Source: Streptomonospora litoralis
Lineage (GTDB): Bacteria > Actinomycetota > Actinomycetes > Streptosporangiales > Streptosporangiaceae
Direction of reading: 5' to 3'
Assembly: GCF_004323735.1 (NCBI RefSeq)
Contig: NZ_CP036455.1
Coordinates: forward strand, 925,101-989,100
Length of the DNA: 64,000 nucleotides
A program made the position numbers and the translations under genes. Below, in pieces: positions 46,022 through 55,721 of this stretch; position 1 is the first letter of the stretch; the number at the start of each line of letters is the position of its first letter. The notes beneath the pieces were generated by a model. That model saw nothing but the letters and a program-made list of their open reading frames with translations, made no database searches and was not told where the DNA came from.

Positions 46022-47611
46022 GCCGTGTTCGAGAAGTGCTGGATCGGTCCGACTCCGATGGGCGGGCGGGCCGTTGGGCTCGAATCCGCTACGCGGACTT
46101 GCCTTGGCCTTGCCCCTGCCGAGCGGCGGGCTGGTTGACGGAGAGCAGCGGGCACCGAGGACAGCGGTGGGTCGGGCCGCCGGTCGAGGGGTCGGGGGCT
46201 CGCCGGTTGAGCGCCCGACGAGGGCTGCTCGGGTCGGTTGGGCGGCCTTGTCGGTCTGCCGGGTACGGGCGGTCGTACGGAAAAGCGGCGACGGCGGCGG
46301 TGGGCCGGGCTCCGCGGTCACCGGGTCGGGTGCCCGCCGGTGGCGCGCGCGACGGGGGCTGCTCGGGTCGGTTGGGCGGCCTTGTTGGTCTGCCGGATGA
46401 CGGGCGATCTTGCGGAAAAGCAGCGCTGAGGACGGCGGGGGCTGGGCCCGTGCCCAACGGGCCGGGTGCCCGCCGGTCGGGCGTGCGGCGGGGCGGGTCG
46501 GCTCCGCTGGGCGGCCTTGTTGGTCTGCCGGAAGGCGGGGTGGTCTTCACTGGAAAGCGGCGGCGACGGTGGCGGATGGCCGGGCCTGTGGTTGCCGGGT
46601 CGGGTGCTCGCCGGTGGCGCACCCGACGCGGACCCGGCCCGCTGGGCGGCCTTGTCGGTCTGCCGGATGACGGGTGGACGTGGCTGAAAAGCCGCGGCGA
46701 GGACGGCGGATGGCCGGGCCTGCGCACGTCGGTTCCGGTACTCGCCGGTGACGGCGGCCGACGAGGGCGGCGACGACGCTGGCGGGCCGTGCCCGTGGTA
46801 GTCGGGGCAGCGGTCACCGGCCCCGGCCGCGGAGGGTCGAGCCACAACACGGGTGTTTTGTCAGTCAATACCCGATTCCTCGGTGGACCCGCAGTCGCGC
46901 CGCGGCGGCGATGGCCCACGAAGCGCGCTGAATGGCGCGAAAACGCCTCCGAGGTCAACTTTTCGTGCGTCTCGCGGCCGTTGCGTCCGCCGAGGCCGCC
47001 CGCAAAACGGTCATATGCTCTCAAAAGTCGGCTCCATCGGGGGGCGGGGGGGGGCAGCCGGCGGCCGCGTCCGGGCGCCACGCGCGACGTGTCGTCGCCC
47101 CCGGGCCCCCGATCCGGCGCACCCCGGGGGCGTGCGAGCGCCGGTGCGGGCCCGGCCGGAACACGGCGACACCCAGCCGGACATACCGGCGATGATCGCG
47201 AACTTATGGCCGCAGAATACGCCTTCCTGCGACCATAAGTTCACGATAGACGGGCCAAGCCGCGCCGCAGGCGCCCCGCCGCTCGGCAGACCAGCAAGGC
47301 CGCCCAGCGGAGCCGACCCGTTCGCGTCGGCCACGGTCACCGGCGGGCACCGGGTGCGTCGACCGCGGGCCCGGCCCTCCGCCGCCCTCGCCGCCCGTCG
47401 TTCCCCGTCAGGCGCCCCGCCGCTCGGCAGACCAACAAGGCCGCCCAGCGGAGCCGACCCGTTCGCGTCGGCCACGGTCACCGGCGGGCACCCGACCCGA
47501 CGACCGCGGGCCCGGCCCTCCGCGGCCGTCGCCGCTGCATCTCCGAGACCGCCCGTCATTCGGCAGTCCAACAAGGCCGCACAGCAGATCGGCGTCCTTA
47601 ATCACGGCCTA
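46019..47611. repeat. large non-coding repeat element, copy 5 (1593 bp, longest arrays)
   Basis: Left end TAAGCCGTGTTCGAGAAGTG, right end read inward TAGGCCGTGATTAAGGACGC. Forward arm units recur at about 46240, 46375, 46509 and 46643, a period of about 135 bp. Reversed units lie at about 47285, 47426 and 47561. Between them are a core portion (about 46845-47140) and the 53-nt hairpin (47195-47247). The 56-bp palindrome is absent. No gene is inside. The 199 bases from 47612 to 47810 hold nothing recognised. Confidence 0.8.
47195..47247. repeat. 53-nt hairpin (copy in element 5)
   Basis: ATCGCGAACTTATGGCCGCAG and CTGCGACCATAAGTTCACGAT flank an 11-base loop. It is the exact reverse complement of the copy at 35391-35443. 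Confidence 0.85.
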
Positions 47612-47810
47612 CTAACCGCGGCTCTCCCGCGGGGCTGCGGAAACCCACCGGGAGGCGCCGGGGCCGGGACCGCCCGGGGGCCGCGGCTATGGGCGCCGAT
47701 GCGCGAAGCGCCGTGCGCCGGCTTGCTGCCGAGCGCATGCCGCGGCTTCCCGCAGACCTCAGCCGTCCGCCCGGCCGCGCCTGTCGTGCCGCCCGTTGCC
47801 GCTTCTTCGC

Positions 47811-49490
47811 TCACACGCCCATCGTCTTGCGCGGGTAGAGGTCGCCCGGGTCGGTGGCCACGTTGACCATGTAGGGCACCCCGGAGTCGAAGGCGCGGCG
47901 CAGGGCCGGGCCGATCTCCGCGGGGTCGGTCACCAGCTCTCCGCCGCCGCCCAAGGCGCGCACGACCTCGTCGTAGCGGGTCTGCGGCCTCAGCTCGGCG
48001 GCGACGTCGTAGCCGTAGAGCATCTGCATGGGCGCTTTCTCCAGCCCCCAGATGCCGTTGTTGCCGCAGACCATCACCACGGGCAGCCTGTGCCGCACCA
48101 GGGTGTCGACGTCCATGAGCGAGAACCCGGCCGCACCGTCGCCCAGCAGCGTCACGACCTGCGAGGAGGGGCGGGCCAGCCGGGCGGCGATGGAGTAGCC
48201 CATGCCGGTGCCCAGGCAGCCGAAGGGGCCCGGGTCGAGCCACTGGCCGGGGTGCCGGGGCTCGACGTACTTGCCGGCGTAGGAGACGAAGTCGCCGCCG
48301 TCGCCGATGACGACGGCGTCGTCGTCGAGCAGTCGGTTGAGTTCGCCGTAGATGCGCGCGGGGTGGATCGGGTCGCTCTCGCTGGCGAGCGCGTCGGAGT
48401 CGGATGCGGTCGCCGCGGCCGCGGCCTCGGCGATCTCGGTGCGCCAGCTGTCGGCGGCGGCGGTCGGCTTGGCGGCGCCGGCGATGCCGCGCAGTGCCGC
48501 GGCCAGGTCCCCCCACACCGCGGCGGCGGGTGTCATGTGCTCGGTGACCTGCTCGGCGGAGTCGGCCACGTGCACGACCCGGGCCAGCGGGTATCCGTCC
48601 TTTCCGCCGAAGAGGCCGTGCCCCAGCCGGAAGTCCAGCGGCGTACCCACCACGACGACGAGGTCGGCGCGGCCCAGGGCGGCTCCCCGCGCCCGGTTGG
48701 CCAGCAGGGGGTGGCCGCCGGGCAGCACCCCGCGGCCCTGGCCGTTGGTGATGACGGGGATGCGCAGCTCCTCGGCGGCCTCCAGCGCCTCCTGTGCGGC
48801 GCCGTCGAGCCAGACGTCGGAGCCGTAGACGAGTACCGGCCGCTCCGCTTCGCCGATGAGGCGGGCCGCCTCGCTGACGCGGCCCGGGTCGGGCGCGCGG
48901 TCGGCGGCCCCGCCGGAGGGCGCCAGTTCGACCTCGGCCTGGTCGTAGAGGCGGTCCATGGGGATATCGAGGAACACCGGACCGCGGTGGGCCCCGTTGG
49001 CCAGCAGGGCGGCCTCGTCCAGCGCCGCGCCGATGCCGTCGGTGGCGTGCACGGTCCAGGCGCGCTTGGTGACCGAGTCCAGCAGCGGCGGCTGGTCGAG
49101 CTCCTGCAGCAGCCCCTGGCCCCACCGGGAGTCGGGGGCGCGCCCGCCCACCAGGATCAGCGGAGAGCCGCTGAAGCGGGCGCCGGCGACTCCGCTGACC
49201 GCGTTGGTGACGCCCGGCCCGGCGGTCACCACGGCCAGTCCCGCGCGCCGCGTCAGCTTGCCGATGCCCTCGGCGGCGAAGACGGCGGTCTGCTCGTGGC
49301 GGACGTCGAGCAGCCGCATCGTGGTCTCGGGCTTGACCGCGCCGTCGTAGAGAGGGAAGACGTGTCCGCCGCTGAGAGTGAACATGGTGTCGATGCCGTG
49401 GTGGCGGGCGACCTCGACGGCGTGCGCACCGCCGTGCCCGCTCAGGCGTCCGGTGAAGGGCGGCGGTACGGGGACCGGCGGTGTGGACAT
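47811..49490 (-). CDS. thiamine-pyrophosphate enzyme, acetolactate synthase-like
   Basis: 559 residues with AAGGAG before ATG 49490. The PYR domain (about 15-185) has LDVRHEQTAVFAAEG with the catalytic Glu, and VVTAGPGVTNAVSG. The central domain (about 210-350) includes GRADLVVVVGTPLDFRLGHG. The PP domain (about 390-559) has the TPP motif LLGDGAAGFSLMDVDT ... VMVCGNNGIW (GDG-x(24-27)-NN pattern). LFGGKDGYPL and GQWLDPG text resembles the acetolactate-synthase/oxalyl-CoA-decarboxylase-like group rather than IlvB. No small regulatory subunit is adjacent. Substrate uncertain. It lies downstream of dasR on the same strand. Confidence 0.88.
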   Translation of the reverse strand: MSTPPVPVPPPFTGRLSGHGGAHAVEVARHHGIDTMFTLSGGHVFPLYDGAVKPETTMRLLDVRHEQTAVFAAEGIGKLTRRAGLAVVTAGPGVTNAVSGVAGARFSGSPLILVGGRAPDSRWGQGLLQELDQPPLLDSVTKRAWTVHATDGIGAALDEAALLANGAHRGPVFLDIPMDRLYDQAEVELAPSGGAADRAPDPGRVSEAARLIGEAERPVLVYGSDVWLDGAAQEALEAAEELRIPVITNGQGRGVLPGGHPLLANRARGAALGRADLVVVVGTPLDFRLGHGLFGGKDGYPLARVVHVADSAEQVTEHMTPAAAVWGDLAAALRGIAGAAKPTAAADSWRTEIAEAAAAATASDSDALASESDPIHPARIYGELNRLLDDDAVVIGDGGDFVSYAGKYVEPRHPGQWLDPGPFGCLGTGMGYSIAARLARPSSQVVTLLGDGAAGFSLMDVDTLVRHRLPVVMVCGNNGIWGLEKAPMQMLYGYDVAAELRPQTRYDEVVRALGGGGELVTDPAEIGPALRRAFDSGVPYMVNVATDPGDLYPRKTMGV

Positions 49491-49652
49491 GGCGGCACAC
49501 TCCTTCGTGGCGGAGGCGGGCTGTCGGGTCGGGAAGCGGCGTCGGCGCCGTCGCGCGATCTACTCGCCGGTAAGTTATCAAAAATGGAGTGATTCCACCC
49601 ACACCGTGTGCGGTAGTCCACTCGAAGGGCCCGCCCCTTCGTCCGGCACCGG

Positions 49653-50396
49653 TCACTCCACCTCGGGCGGGCGCAGCCGGGTGACGAACTTGTAGCGGTC
49701 GCCGCGGTAGAGCGAGCGCACCCATTCCACGGGGTGGCCCTCGCCGTCGAAGCTGTGCTGGCAGTGCAGCACCAGCGGCAGCCCCACGTCCACGCCCAGC
49801 AGCCGCGCCTCGTTGGGCGTGGCCAGCACGGTTTCGATGGTGGCCTCGGCCTCGACCAGGCGTACCTCGTAGGCGCTTGCCAGCGCCTCGTAAAGCGACG
49901 CGTAGCGGTCGAGCTGGCGGCGCAGGCCGGGGAAGCGGCGCGCCGCCAGGTGCGCCGTCTCGACGGCCATCGGCTCGCCGTTGGCCAGCCGCAGCCGCTC
50001 GATGCGCAGTACCCGTCCCCCTGAGCGGATCGCCAGCAGTTCGGCCAGCTGGTCGTCGGCGTTGATGTAGCTGACGTCGAGGATGCGCGTGGCCGGGTGC
50101 AGGCCGTGCGAGCGCATCTCCTGTGTGTAGCTGGTCAGCTGGAGCACCTGGGCCACCTTCGGCTTGGCGACGAAGGTGCCCTTGCCCTGGATGCGCAGCA
50201 GCCGGCCCTCGACCACCATCTCGGTCAGCGCTTGGCGGACCGTGGTACGCGAGGTCGCGAACTGGGCCGCGAGGGCGCGTTCGGGCGGTACCGGGTTACC
50301 GGCGGGCATGGCCTCGATGAGTTCCAGGAGCAGCTTCTTGACCTGGTAATACTTCGGAACTCGGTGACCGTCTTCGAGCGTTCGCTGACCCGTCAC
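49653..50396 (-). CDS. dasR: GntR/HutC-family regulator DasR
   Basis: 247 residues from GTG 50396, placed by GGAGGAG six bases upstream. The winged helix is [66 protein letters not shown]. The UTRA effector domain (about 85-240) ends [20 protein letters not shown]. Similarity to Streptomyces DasR runs the whole length. DasR represses chitin/GlcNAc uptake and links GlcNAc-6-phosphate to antibiotics and development. A dre-like palindrome lies 32 bases upstream of the start, so it may control itself. Confidence 0.9.
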   Translation of the reverse strand: MTGQRTLEDGHRVPKYYQVKKLLLELIEAMPAGNPVPPERALAAQFATSRTTVRQALTEMVVEGRLLRIQGKGTFVAKPKVAQVLQLTSYTQEMRSHGLHPATRILDVSYINADDQLAELLAIRSGGRVLRIERLRLANGEPMAVETAHLAARRFPGLRRQLDRYASLYEALASAYEVRLVEAEATIETVLATPNEARLLGVDVGLPLVLHCQHSFDGEGHPVEWVRSLYRGDRYKFVTRLRPPEVE

Positions 50397-50427
50397 GTCG
50401 GACTCCTCCACCGCTTCCCCGGTCGTT

Positions 50428-50443
50428 ATTGGTGTGGACCACT
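50428..50443. promoter_or_regulatory. dre-like operator between dasR and pdtaS
   Basis: ATTGGTGTGGACCACT contains the TGGT-N4-ACCA palindrome and matches the DasR consensus ACTGGTCTAGACCAGT at 12 of 16 positions. It lies between the divergent dasR and histidine-kinase genes, so it could affect both. Confidence 0.65.
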
Positions 50444-50493
50444 GGTCGAGTGCGTTCCTATGAGTATGCCTGCAACCGTGGGATGATTTGTGA

Positions 50494-52038
50494 GTGCCTC
50501 ACCTCAGTGATCTCATCCGACGCTATACGGCGCTCAAGACGGCCGATCTGGAGTGGTTCCACTCGCTGGTATCGGACTGGCAGCTGCTGGCCGACCTCTC
50601 CTTCGCCGACCTGGTGCTGTGGGTGCGCCTGCGTGACGACACCGGCTGGGTGGCGGTCTCCCAGATGCGGCCCACCACGGGTCCCACCGCTTTCCAGGAC
50701 GACCTGGTCGAGGCCACGCTGCGCGACGATGTGAGCGGGATCGCCGCGGAACCGGGGCGGCTGTCGGGCCGGCGCCTGCTCATCGACCGCGCCTGGCACG
50801 AGGGGCGCATCTGCCGCGAGGGCGACCCCGACTGGTCCGGCGGCGTGCCCGTGCGCGAGGAGACCATTCCGGTGCGGCGCGCGGGCAAGCTGATCGGGGT
50901 GATCCAGCGCAGCACCAATCTCAGTTCGGCGCGCACGCCGAGCCGGCTGGAACTGACCTACCTGCAGAGCGCCAGCGATCTCGCGCAGATGATCGCCGAG
51001 GGCGAGTTCCCGTTCAGCGACCAGGGGCCGCTGATGGTGCGCTCACCGCGGGTGGGCGACGGGCTGCTGCGACTGGACCAGGACGGCGAGGTGGTCTACG
51101 CGAGCCCCAACGCGCTGTCCGCCTACCGGCGTCTTGGGCTGACCGCCGACCTGGTGGGTGCGCGCCTGGCCCACACCACGCTGGAGCTGGCCGCGGCCGC
51201 CGACGCCCGCGACGAGTCGCTGACCTGGACCGCCGGGGGCCGGGTGCCTCAGGAGGCCGAGGTCGAGGGCCGCGGCTCCACCATCCAGCTGCGTTCCATC
51301 CCGCTGGTTGTTGGCGGGGTGCGCATCGGTGCGCTGGTCATGGTGCGCGACGTCACCGAGCTGCGCCGCCGTGAGCGCGAGCTGATGACCAAGGACGCCA
51401 CCATCCGGGAGATCCATCACCGGGTGAAGAACAATCTGCAGACGGTCGCCGCGCTGCTGCGCCTGCAGTCGAGGCGGCTGGAGGTCCCCGAGGGGCGCGC
51501 AGCACTGGACGAGGCGGTGCGCAGGGTCGGCTCGATCGCCATCGTGCACGAGATGCTCTCGCACACCCCCGACGAGGTGGTCGACTTCGACGACATCGCC
51601 GACCGCGTCATCGAGATGGCCGCCGAGGTCTCCTCCACCGAGGCGGAGGTGCATCCCCGCCGCGAGGGGCAGTTCGGGCTGCTGTCGGCGCTGGTGGCCA
51701 CCCCGTTGTCGATGGTGCTCGCCGAACTGGTGCAGAACGCGGTCGAGCACGGGCTGCGCTACGGGCCCGGCCGCATAGAGGTGCGGGCCCGGCGCGACGA
51801 CGCACCGCTGAACGAGGAGGACGGCGGCGGCCGGCTACTCATCGAGGTGACCGACGACGGCGGCGGGCTCCCCGACGACTTCGACGTCGAGGGCACCGCG
51901 AGCCTGGGTCTGCAGATCGTGCGCACGCTCATCGTCGGCGAGCTCGGCGGGTCGCTGGAGATCAAGCCCCAGGAGAACGGCGGCACCAAGGTCGCGATCG
52001 AACTGCCGGTCGAGCGCCACTTCGAGCCCTACAACTGA
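50494..52038 (+). CDS. pdtaS: PdtaS-type cytosolic sensor histidine kinase
   Basis: 514 residues from GTG 50494. A GAF-like domain (about 20-150), a PAS-like domain (about 185-295: [20 protein letters not shown]), then HisKA_2 with [19 protein letters not shown] (phospho-His in the HRVKNNL signature) and an HATPase domain ([33 protein letters not shown]). No membrane helices. The family phosphorylates PdtaR, an ANTAR antiterminator. The ANTAR protein at 12034 lacks a receiver, so the cognate regulator is elsewhere. Confidence 0.92.
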   Translation: MPHLSDLIRRYTALKTADLEWFHSLVSDWQLLADLSFADLVLWVRLRDDTGWVAVSQMRPTTGPTAFQDDLVEATLRDDVSGIAAEPGRLSGRRLLIDRAWHEGRICREGDPDWSGGVPVREETIPVRRAGKLIGVIQRSTNLSSARTPSRLELTYLQSASDLAQMIAEGEFPFSDQGPLMVRSPRVGDGLLRLDQDGEVVYASPNALSAYRRLGLTADLVGARLAHTTLELAAAADARDESLTWTAGGRVPQEAEVEGRGSTIQLRSIPLVVGGVRIGALVMVRDVTELRRRERELMTKDATIREIHHRVKNNLQTVAALLRLQSRRLEVPEGRAALDEAVRRVGSIAIVHEMLSHTPDEVVDFDDIADRVIEMAAEVSSTEAEVHPRREGQFGLLSALVATPLSMVLAELVQNAVEHGLRYGPGRIEVRARRDDAPLNEEDGGGRLLIEVTDDGGGLPDDFDVEGTASLGLQIVRTLIVGELGGSLEIKPQENGGTKVAIELPVERHFEPYN

Positions 52039-52275
52039 GGGGACCGGCGGTCCGGCGGGCTGCGGGCGGTGTGCCGCGGTAGGGCGGGCGCGGCGCACGG
52101 CGCCGGCCGACCCCCGCCGCCCGCCCCGCGTCGGCGGGCGGGCAGGCGTTAGCGGGGTTGGGCAGTGGGGATGTGCAGGTGGGGCCGGGAAGGCCCGGCA
52201 GGGCACGGTACCGGTCTACAGGCCGGGGGCGCGGTCGCCCGGCCGAGCGGGGCGTGCGATCCTGAAGCGGTGGGC

Positions 52276-52533
52276 TCAGAGCGAGGAACGCGCCATGGCG
52301 GTGGGGGTGCGGCGGCGCTTCAGCGCGCGGCGCTCGTCCTCGCTCATCCCGCCCCACACACCGCCGTCCTGGCCGGACTCCAGGGCCCAGCGAAGGCACG
52401 CGCTGCTCACCGGGCAGGCCCGGCACACCTCTTTGGCCTCCTCGATCTGGATCAGGGCCGGGCCGGAGTTCCCGATCGGGAAGAACAGCTCGGGGTCCTC
52501 GTCTTGGCAGGCGGCGTGGTGACGCCAGTCCAT
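52276..52533 (-). CDS. whiB1: WhiB1/WblE-type iron-sulfur regulator
   Basis: 85 residues from ATG 52533; an in-frame GTG nine bases earlier touches the ribosome site AGGAGT, so the ATG is preferred. Ligand cysteines 9, 37, 40 and 46 (HAACQDEDPELFFP, VCRACPVSSAC), GVWGGMSEDERRALKRRR turn and basic tail fit WhiB1, an NO-sensitive [4Fe-4S] protein that binds the primary sigma factor and is essential in mycobacteria. The gene converges on pdtaS. Confidence 0.93.
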   Translation of the reverse strand: MDWRHHAACQDEDPELFFPIGNSGPALIQIEEAKEVCRACPVSSACLRWALESGQDGGVWGGMSEDERRALKRRRTPTAMARSSL

Positions 52534-52569
52534 GCGGATCACTCCTCACGGTGAGGGATGCGTGCGCTT

Positions 52570-52585
52570 TGTGAACGAATTCACT
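52570..52585. promoter_or_regulatory. CRP-like palindrome upstream of whiB1
   Basis: TGTGAACGAATTCACT fits TGTGA-N6-TCACA at all but the last base, 37 bases ahead of the whiB1 start. Mycobacterial whiB1 is known to be controlled by CRP. The 316-base gap from 52534 to 52849 is otherwise A/T-richer than average and holds no gene. Confidence 0.5.
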
Positions 52586-52849
52586 AAGTCGGCGAAGACC
52601 AGGCGCGTGTCATCGTTGACTCCCGGTCCGACGTGCGCCCGGCTCGCGGGCGCCCAGGGGTCCGCTGGTCGCATGGAGCCGCGCCGCGCTCCCTGACCTC
52701 GGAATCTCCCTTTTACTCGCCCGTAACGTGCGGCGACACTTTTGAGCGTGACAGCATTGATCGACGCATGCAAGGGTGAGCGTCAACCAACCTGGACAAC
52801 AGCGTGTCGTGTGCGTCACAGGGGTTATCAGCCGTTTATTCGGTGGCTC

Positions 52850-53785
52850 TTAACCGACGATTCGTAATGCCTTCGGTACGGATTCGAGATTGACCCGTTT
52901 TCGGTGTCCGAGGTATTCGCCGTCGATCTGGAATGCCCGCGGAGTGCGCGATGTGATCTGTACCGCGCTCTTGTCGTGCCACGACACGTAGCCCGGACCG
53001 TAGGGCGGCACGCCCCGGTGCGAGAGCATCTGGCGCAGCAGTTGGGCGGTGCGGACGGTGCGCACCTGCGTCAGCGCGAACACGTCCAGGCCCAGGCCGA
53101 ACCGGGAGCGCGGCGTGGGCTGTACCGGGACGGCCCCCGCGTAGGTCCACGGCGTGGTGTTGGTGGCCAGTGCGAAGTACAGGTCGTGCACCGGTTCGTG
53201 GCCCGGAGCCTCGATGCGCAGCGAGGGCACGCTGACGTCGCCGCGCAGGAACAGCTTCAGCGCCGTCGAGATGTAGAGCCCCGGTGAGGCGCGCCGCCCG
53301 CTGCGCCGCATCCGGTCGACCTCGTGCACCACGTCGGCGTCCCAGCCGAACCCGGCGCAGAAGGTGAAGTACCGGTCGTCGGTGTCGCTGCGCAGGCGCC
53401 CCAGCCCCACCGAGCGGCGCTCGCCGGCCCGTGCCGCCTCCAGTACGGCGCCGGTGGCCTCGATGGGGTCGGCGGGCAGGCCAAGCGCCCGGACGAAGAC
53501 GTTGGCGCTGCCGCCGGGCAGAGCCGCGAAACTGGGCCTCTGCAGCCCTTCCGGGGTGGCCAGCAGGCCGTTGACGATCTCGTTCACCGTGCCGTCGCCG
53601 CCGAGGCTGATGACGAGCTCGTAGCCCTCGGCCGCCGCCTGCTGAGCCAGCTCGCGGGCGTGGTCGCGGTACTCCGTCTGGGCGACGTCCAGCTCCATCT
53701 CGCGGGCGATGGCACCGACCAGGACATCGCGGGAGCGGGGCGTGGTCGTAGTGGCCTGCGGATTGACGATGAACAGGGCGCGCAC
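52850..53785 (-). CDS. diacylglycerol-kinase-family lipid kinase
   Basis: 311 residues from GTG 53785. MRALFIVNPQATTTT, VISLGGDGTVNEIVNGLL (GGDGTxNE nucleotide site), FAALPGGSANVFVRALGLP and the C-terminal AFQIDGEYLG are the DAGK catalytic fold. It probably phosphorylates diacylglycerol or a related lipid at the membrane face. It is divergent from the small membrane protein gene with a 116-base gap. Confidence 0.92.
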   Translation of the reverse strand: MRALFIVNPQATTTTPRSRDVLVGAIAREMELDVAQTEYRDHARELAQQAAAEGYELVISLGGDGTVNEIVNGLLATPEGLQRPSFAALPGGSANVFVRALGLPADPIEATGAVLEAARAGERRSVGLGRLRSDTDDRYFTFCAGFGWDADVVHEVDRMRRSGRRASPGLYISTALKLFLRGDVSVPSLRIEAPGHEPVHDLYFALATNTTPWTYAGAVPVQPTPRSRFGLGLDVFALTQVRTVRTAQLLRQMLSHRGVPPYGPGYVSWHDKSAVQITSRTPRAFQIDGEYLGHRKRVNLESVPKALRIVG

Positions 53786-53901
53786 GCGGACCAGTGTAGG
53801 GGTGCCCCGGCCCTTCCGGCGCCCCGGAGCGCGGACTCGGGCGGCGAGGCGGGATGCGGCGGCGGTGAAGGACCCCTGAGCGGGGCGGATAGGCTTTGCA
53901 C

Positions 53902-54309
53902 GTGTCTTCGCGCCCCGTAACCGTCACGCTCGCCGCCGCCGTCCAGGCCCTGGTCACCGCCGCGCTCGCCGTCGGGGGCGGCTACGTCCTGGTCGAGACC
54001 CTGCTCGGCCGCGCCGCCGACGCCGGTGCCGCGCTCCCGCTGACCGTGCTCGCGCTGCTGGCCGCCGGGGCCGCCGGCTACTGCGCGTGGGGGCTCCTGC
54101 GGCTGCACGAGTGGGCGCGCACGCCGGTGCTGCTCACACAGATCTTCGTGCTGGTGGTCGCCTATTACATGGCCACCAGCGGCCAGTACGCCGCCGCGGC
54201 TGCCATGGCCGCCGTCGCGGCAGTCGGCCTGGTGCTCGTGCTGGCCCCCACCACCACCGCCGCCCTTTTCCCCGACGGCGGGCGCCGCGGCGGCCGTTCC
54301 GAGGGGTAG
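53902..54309 (+). CDS. four-helix integral membrane protein
   Basis: 135 residues from GTG 53902. Hydrophobic helices at about 5-30, 43-62, 74-93 (TPVLLTQIFVLVVAYYMA) and 97-118, then a basic tail. GYCAWGLLRLHEWARTPVLL looks like a conserved signature in a small actinobacterial membrane family. Function unknown. TAGGCT ends six bases before the GTG, suggesting leaderless transcription. A TTG six bases earlier is an unlikely start. It converges on the sigF gene. Confidence 0.75.
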   Translation: MSSRPVTVTLAAAVQALVTAALAVGGGYVLVETLLGRAADAGAALPLTVLALLAAGAAGYCAWGLLRLHEWARTPVLLTQIFVLVVAYYMATSGQYAAAAAMAAVAAVGLVLVLAPTTTAALFPDGGRRGGRSEG

Positions 54310-54334
54310 CCGCGCGCTCGGCGCGCGGCTACCC

Positions 54335-55138
54335 CTACTCGTCTGAGGTGAGCGCGTAGCGCAGCTGGGCCAGCGTGCGCGCCAGCAGCCGCGAGACGTG
54401 CATCTGGGAGATGCCCAGCTCCTGGGCGATCTGCGACTGGGTCATATTGCCGAAGAAGCGCAGCAGCAGGATGCGCTTCTCGCGCGGGGGCAGCTGCTCC
54501 AGCAGCGGCTTGAGCGACTCCCGGTACTCCACGCCCTCCAGCGAGTCGTCGACGATGCCGAGCGAGTCGGCGACCGCCGGGGCGTCCTCGTCCCCGCTGT
54601 CGGGCGCGTCCAGCGAAACCGTCGAGTAGGCGTTGGCCGACTCCAGCCCCTCCAGCACCTCCTCCTCGGTCATCCCGAGGTGCTCGGCCAGTTCGTGGAC
54701 GGTGGGCGCCCGGCCCTCGCGCTGGGAGAGGTCGCTGACCGCCTTGGTCAGCGACAGCTTCAACTCCTGGAGCCGCCGCGGCACCCGCACGGCCCAGCCC
54801 TTGTCGCGGAAGTGCCGCTTGATCTCGCCGACGATGGTGGGCGTGGCGTAGGTGGAGAACTCCACGCCGCGGTCCAGGTCGAACCGGTCGATGGACTTGA
54901 TCAGCCCGATGGTGGCGACCTGCGTGAGGTCGTCCAGCCACTCGCCGCGGTTGCGGAAGCGGCGCGCCAGGTACTCCACCAGCGGGAGGTGCAGCTCGAC
55001 CAGCTCGTCGCGGATACGTTGCCGTTCGGGAGCGTCCTCGGGAAGCTCGCTCAGGCGCTCGAACAACTCTCGTGCACGGGCGCGGTCCGGCACCGCGTGC
55101 TCCGTCTTCGCGGTCAGAGCGGGCCCCCTCTCGCTCAC
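54335..55138 (-). CDS. sigF: SigB/SigF-family stress or sporulation sigma factor
   Basis: 267 residues from GTG 55138, overlapping the stop of the anti-sigma gene (GTGA). Regions are clear: LVELHLPLVEYLARRFRNRG (2.1), DDLTQVATIGLIKSIDRFD (2.2), GVEFSTYATPTIVGEIKRHF (2.3-2.4), RVPRRLQELKLSLTKA (3.0), and LPPREKRILLLRFFGNMTQ, IAQELGISQMHVSRLLARTL (4). This is the group 3 SigB/SigF/SigH class of Gram-positive bacteria. The exact paralogue name is a guess. Controlled by the adjacent RsbW-like protein. Confidence 0.92.
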   Translation of the reverse strand: MSERGPALTAKTEHAVPDRARARELFERLSELPEDAPERQRIRDELVELHLPLVEYLARRFRNRGEWLDDLTQVATIGLIKSIDRFDLDRGVEFSTYATPTIVGEIKRHFRDKGWAVRVPRRLQELKLSLTKAVSDLSQREGRAPTVHELAEHLGMTEEEVLEGLESANAYSTVSLDAPDSGDEDAPAVADSLGIVDDSLEGVEYRESLKPLLEQLPPREKRILLLRFFGNMTQSQIAQELGISQMHVSRLLARTLAQLRYALTSDE

Positions 55139-55560
55139 GCCGTCTCCGCCACGCCGCGCCGTTTGTGCAGCACGATGGAGACGCGGTCGTCAGGGCCGGC
55201 GTCGGCGTCGACCTCTCCGGCCAGGGCCGAGAGGACGGTCCAGGCGAACGTGTCGCGCGCGGGGAGCCGGCCGTCGGCTGTCAGCACCGAGACGGAGATG
55301 CGCATGCCGTCCCCGGTGAGTTCGAAGTCGGTGGTCAGGTCGGTCCCCGGCAATGCCTGCGTGAGCAGCATCGCGCACGCCTCGTCGACCCCGATGCGCA
55401 GGTCCTCGATCTCGTCGAGGGTGAAGTCGAGTCGTGCCGCCAAGCCCGCCGTGGCGGTGCGCAGGACGGACAGATAGGCACTGTCGGCCGGCATCCGGAC
55501 CGTCACAGCGTCACGCACATCCGTTGCACCGGGCGACGGTGCGGCGGTTTCTTCGGTCAC
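55135..55560 (-). CDS. rsbW: RsbW-like anti-sigma factor (GHKL ATPase/kinase)
   Basis: 141 residues from GTG 55560, preceded by AAGGAGG four bases upstream; an upstream extension has no ribosome site. VTVRMPADSAYLSVLRTATAGL, FTLDEIEDLRIGVDEACAML (N box with the Mg-binding region) and a shortened G region are the HATPase_c_2 fold of SpoIIAB/RsbW. It would hold SigF inactive and phosphorylate an anti-anti-sigma factor that is not in this window. Coupled to sigF by a four-base overlap. Confidence 0.88.
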   Translation of the reverse strand: MTEETAAPSPGATDVRDAVTVRMPADSAYLSVLRTATAGLAARLDFTLDEIEDLRIGVDEACAMLLTQALPGTDLTTDFELTGDGMRISVSVLTADGRLPARDTFAWTVLSALAGEVDADAGPDDRVSIVLHKRRGVAETA

Positions 55561-55721
55561 GTCCCTCCTTGCGGGAAGCGAGATTGCCGCTTGAGTGCAA
55601 TCTATCGTGTTTCGGTCCGCGCCCGGTGCACACACCTGCGCCCGTGTCCCGTCCGCGGCTTACGACCTCTAGTCTCGGACACCGCCCGGCCGCAGCCGGA
55701 AGAGCCGCGCGCTCCGGCGGG

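Noticed and set aside
45598-47238. 546-codon plus-strand frame across the FlK gene and repeat copy 5
   Set aside because: The first part is a shadow of the FlK gene in another frame and the rest is repeat DNA.
46240-47580. CRISPR-like array
   Set aside because: The period is about 135 bp, the spacing segments are themselves repeated, the units invert half way, and no cas genes are present.
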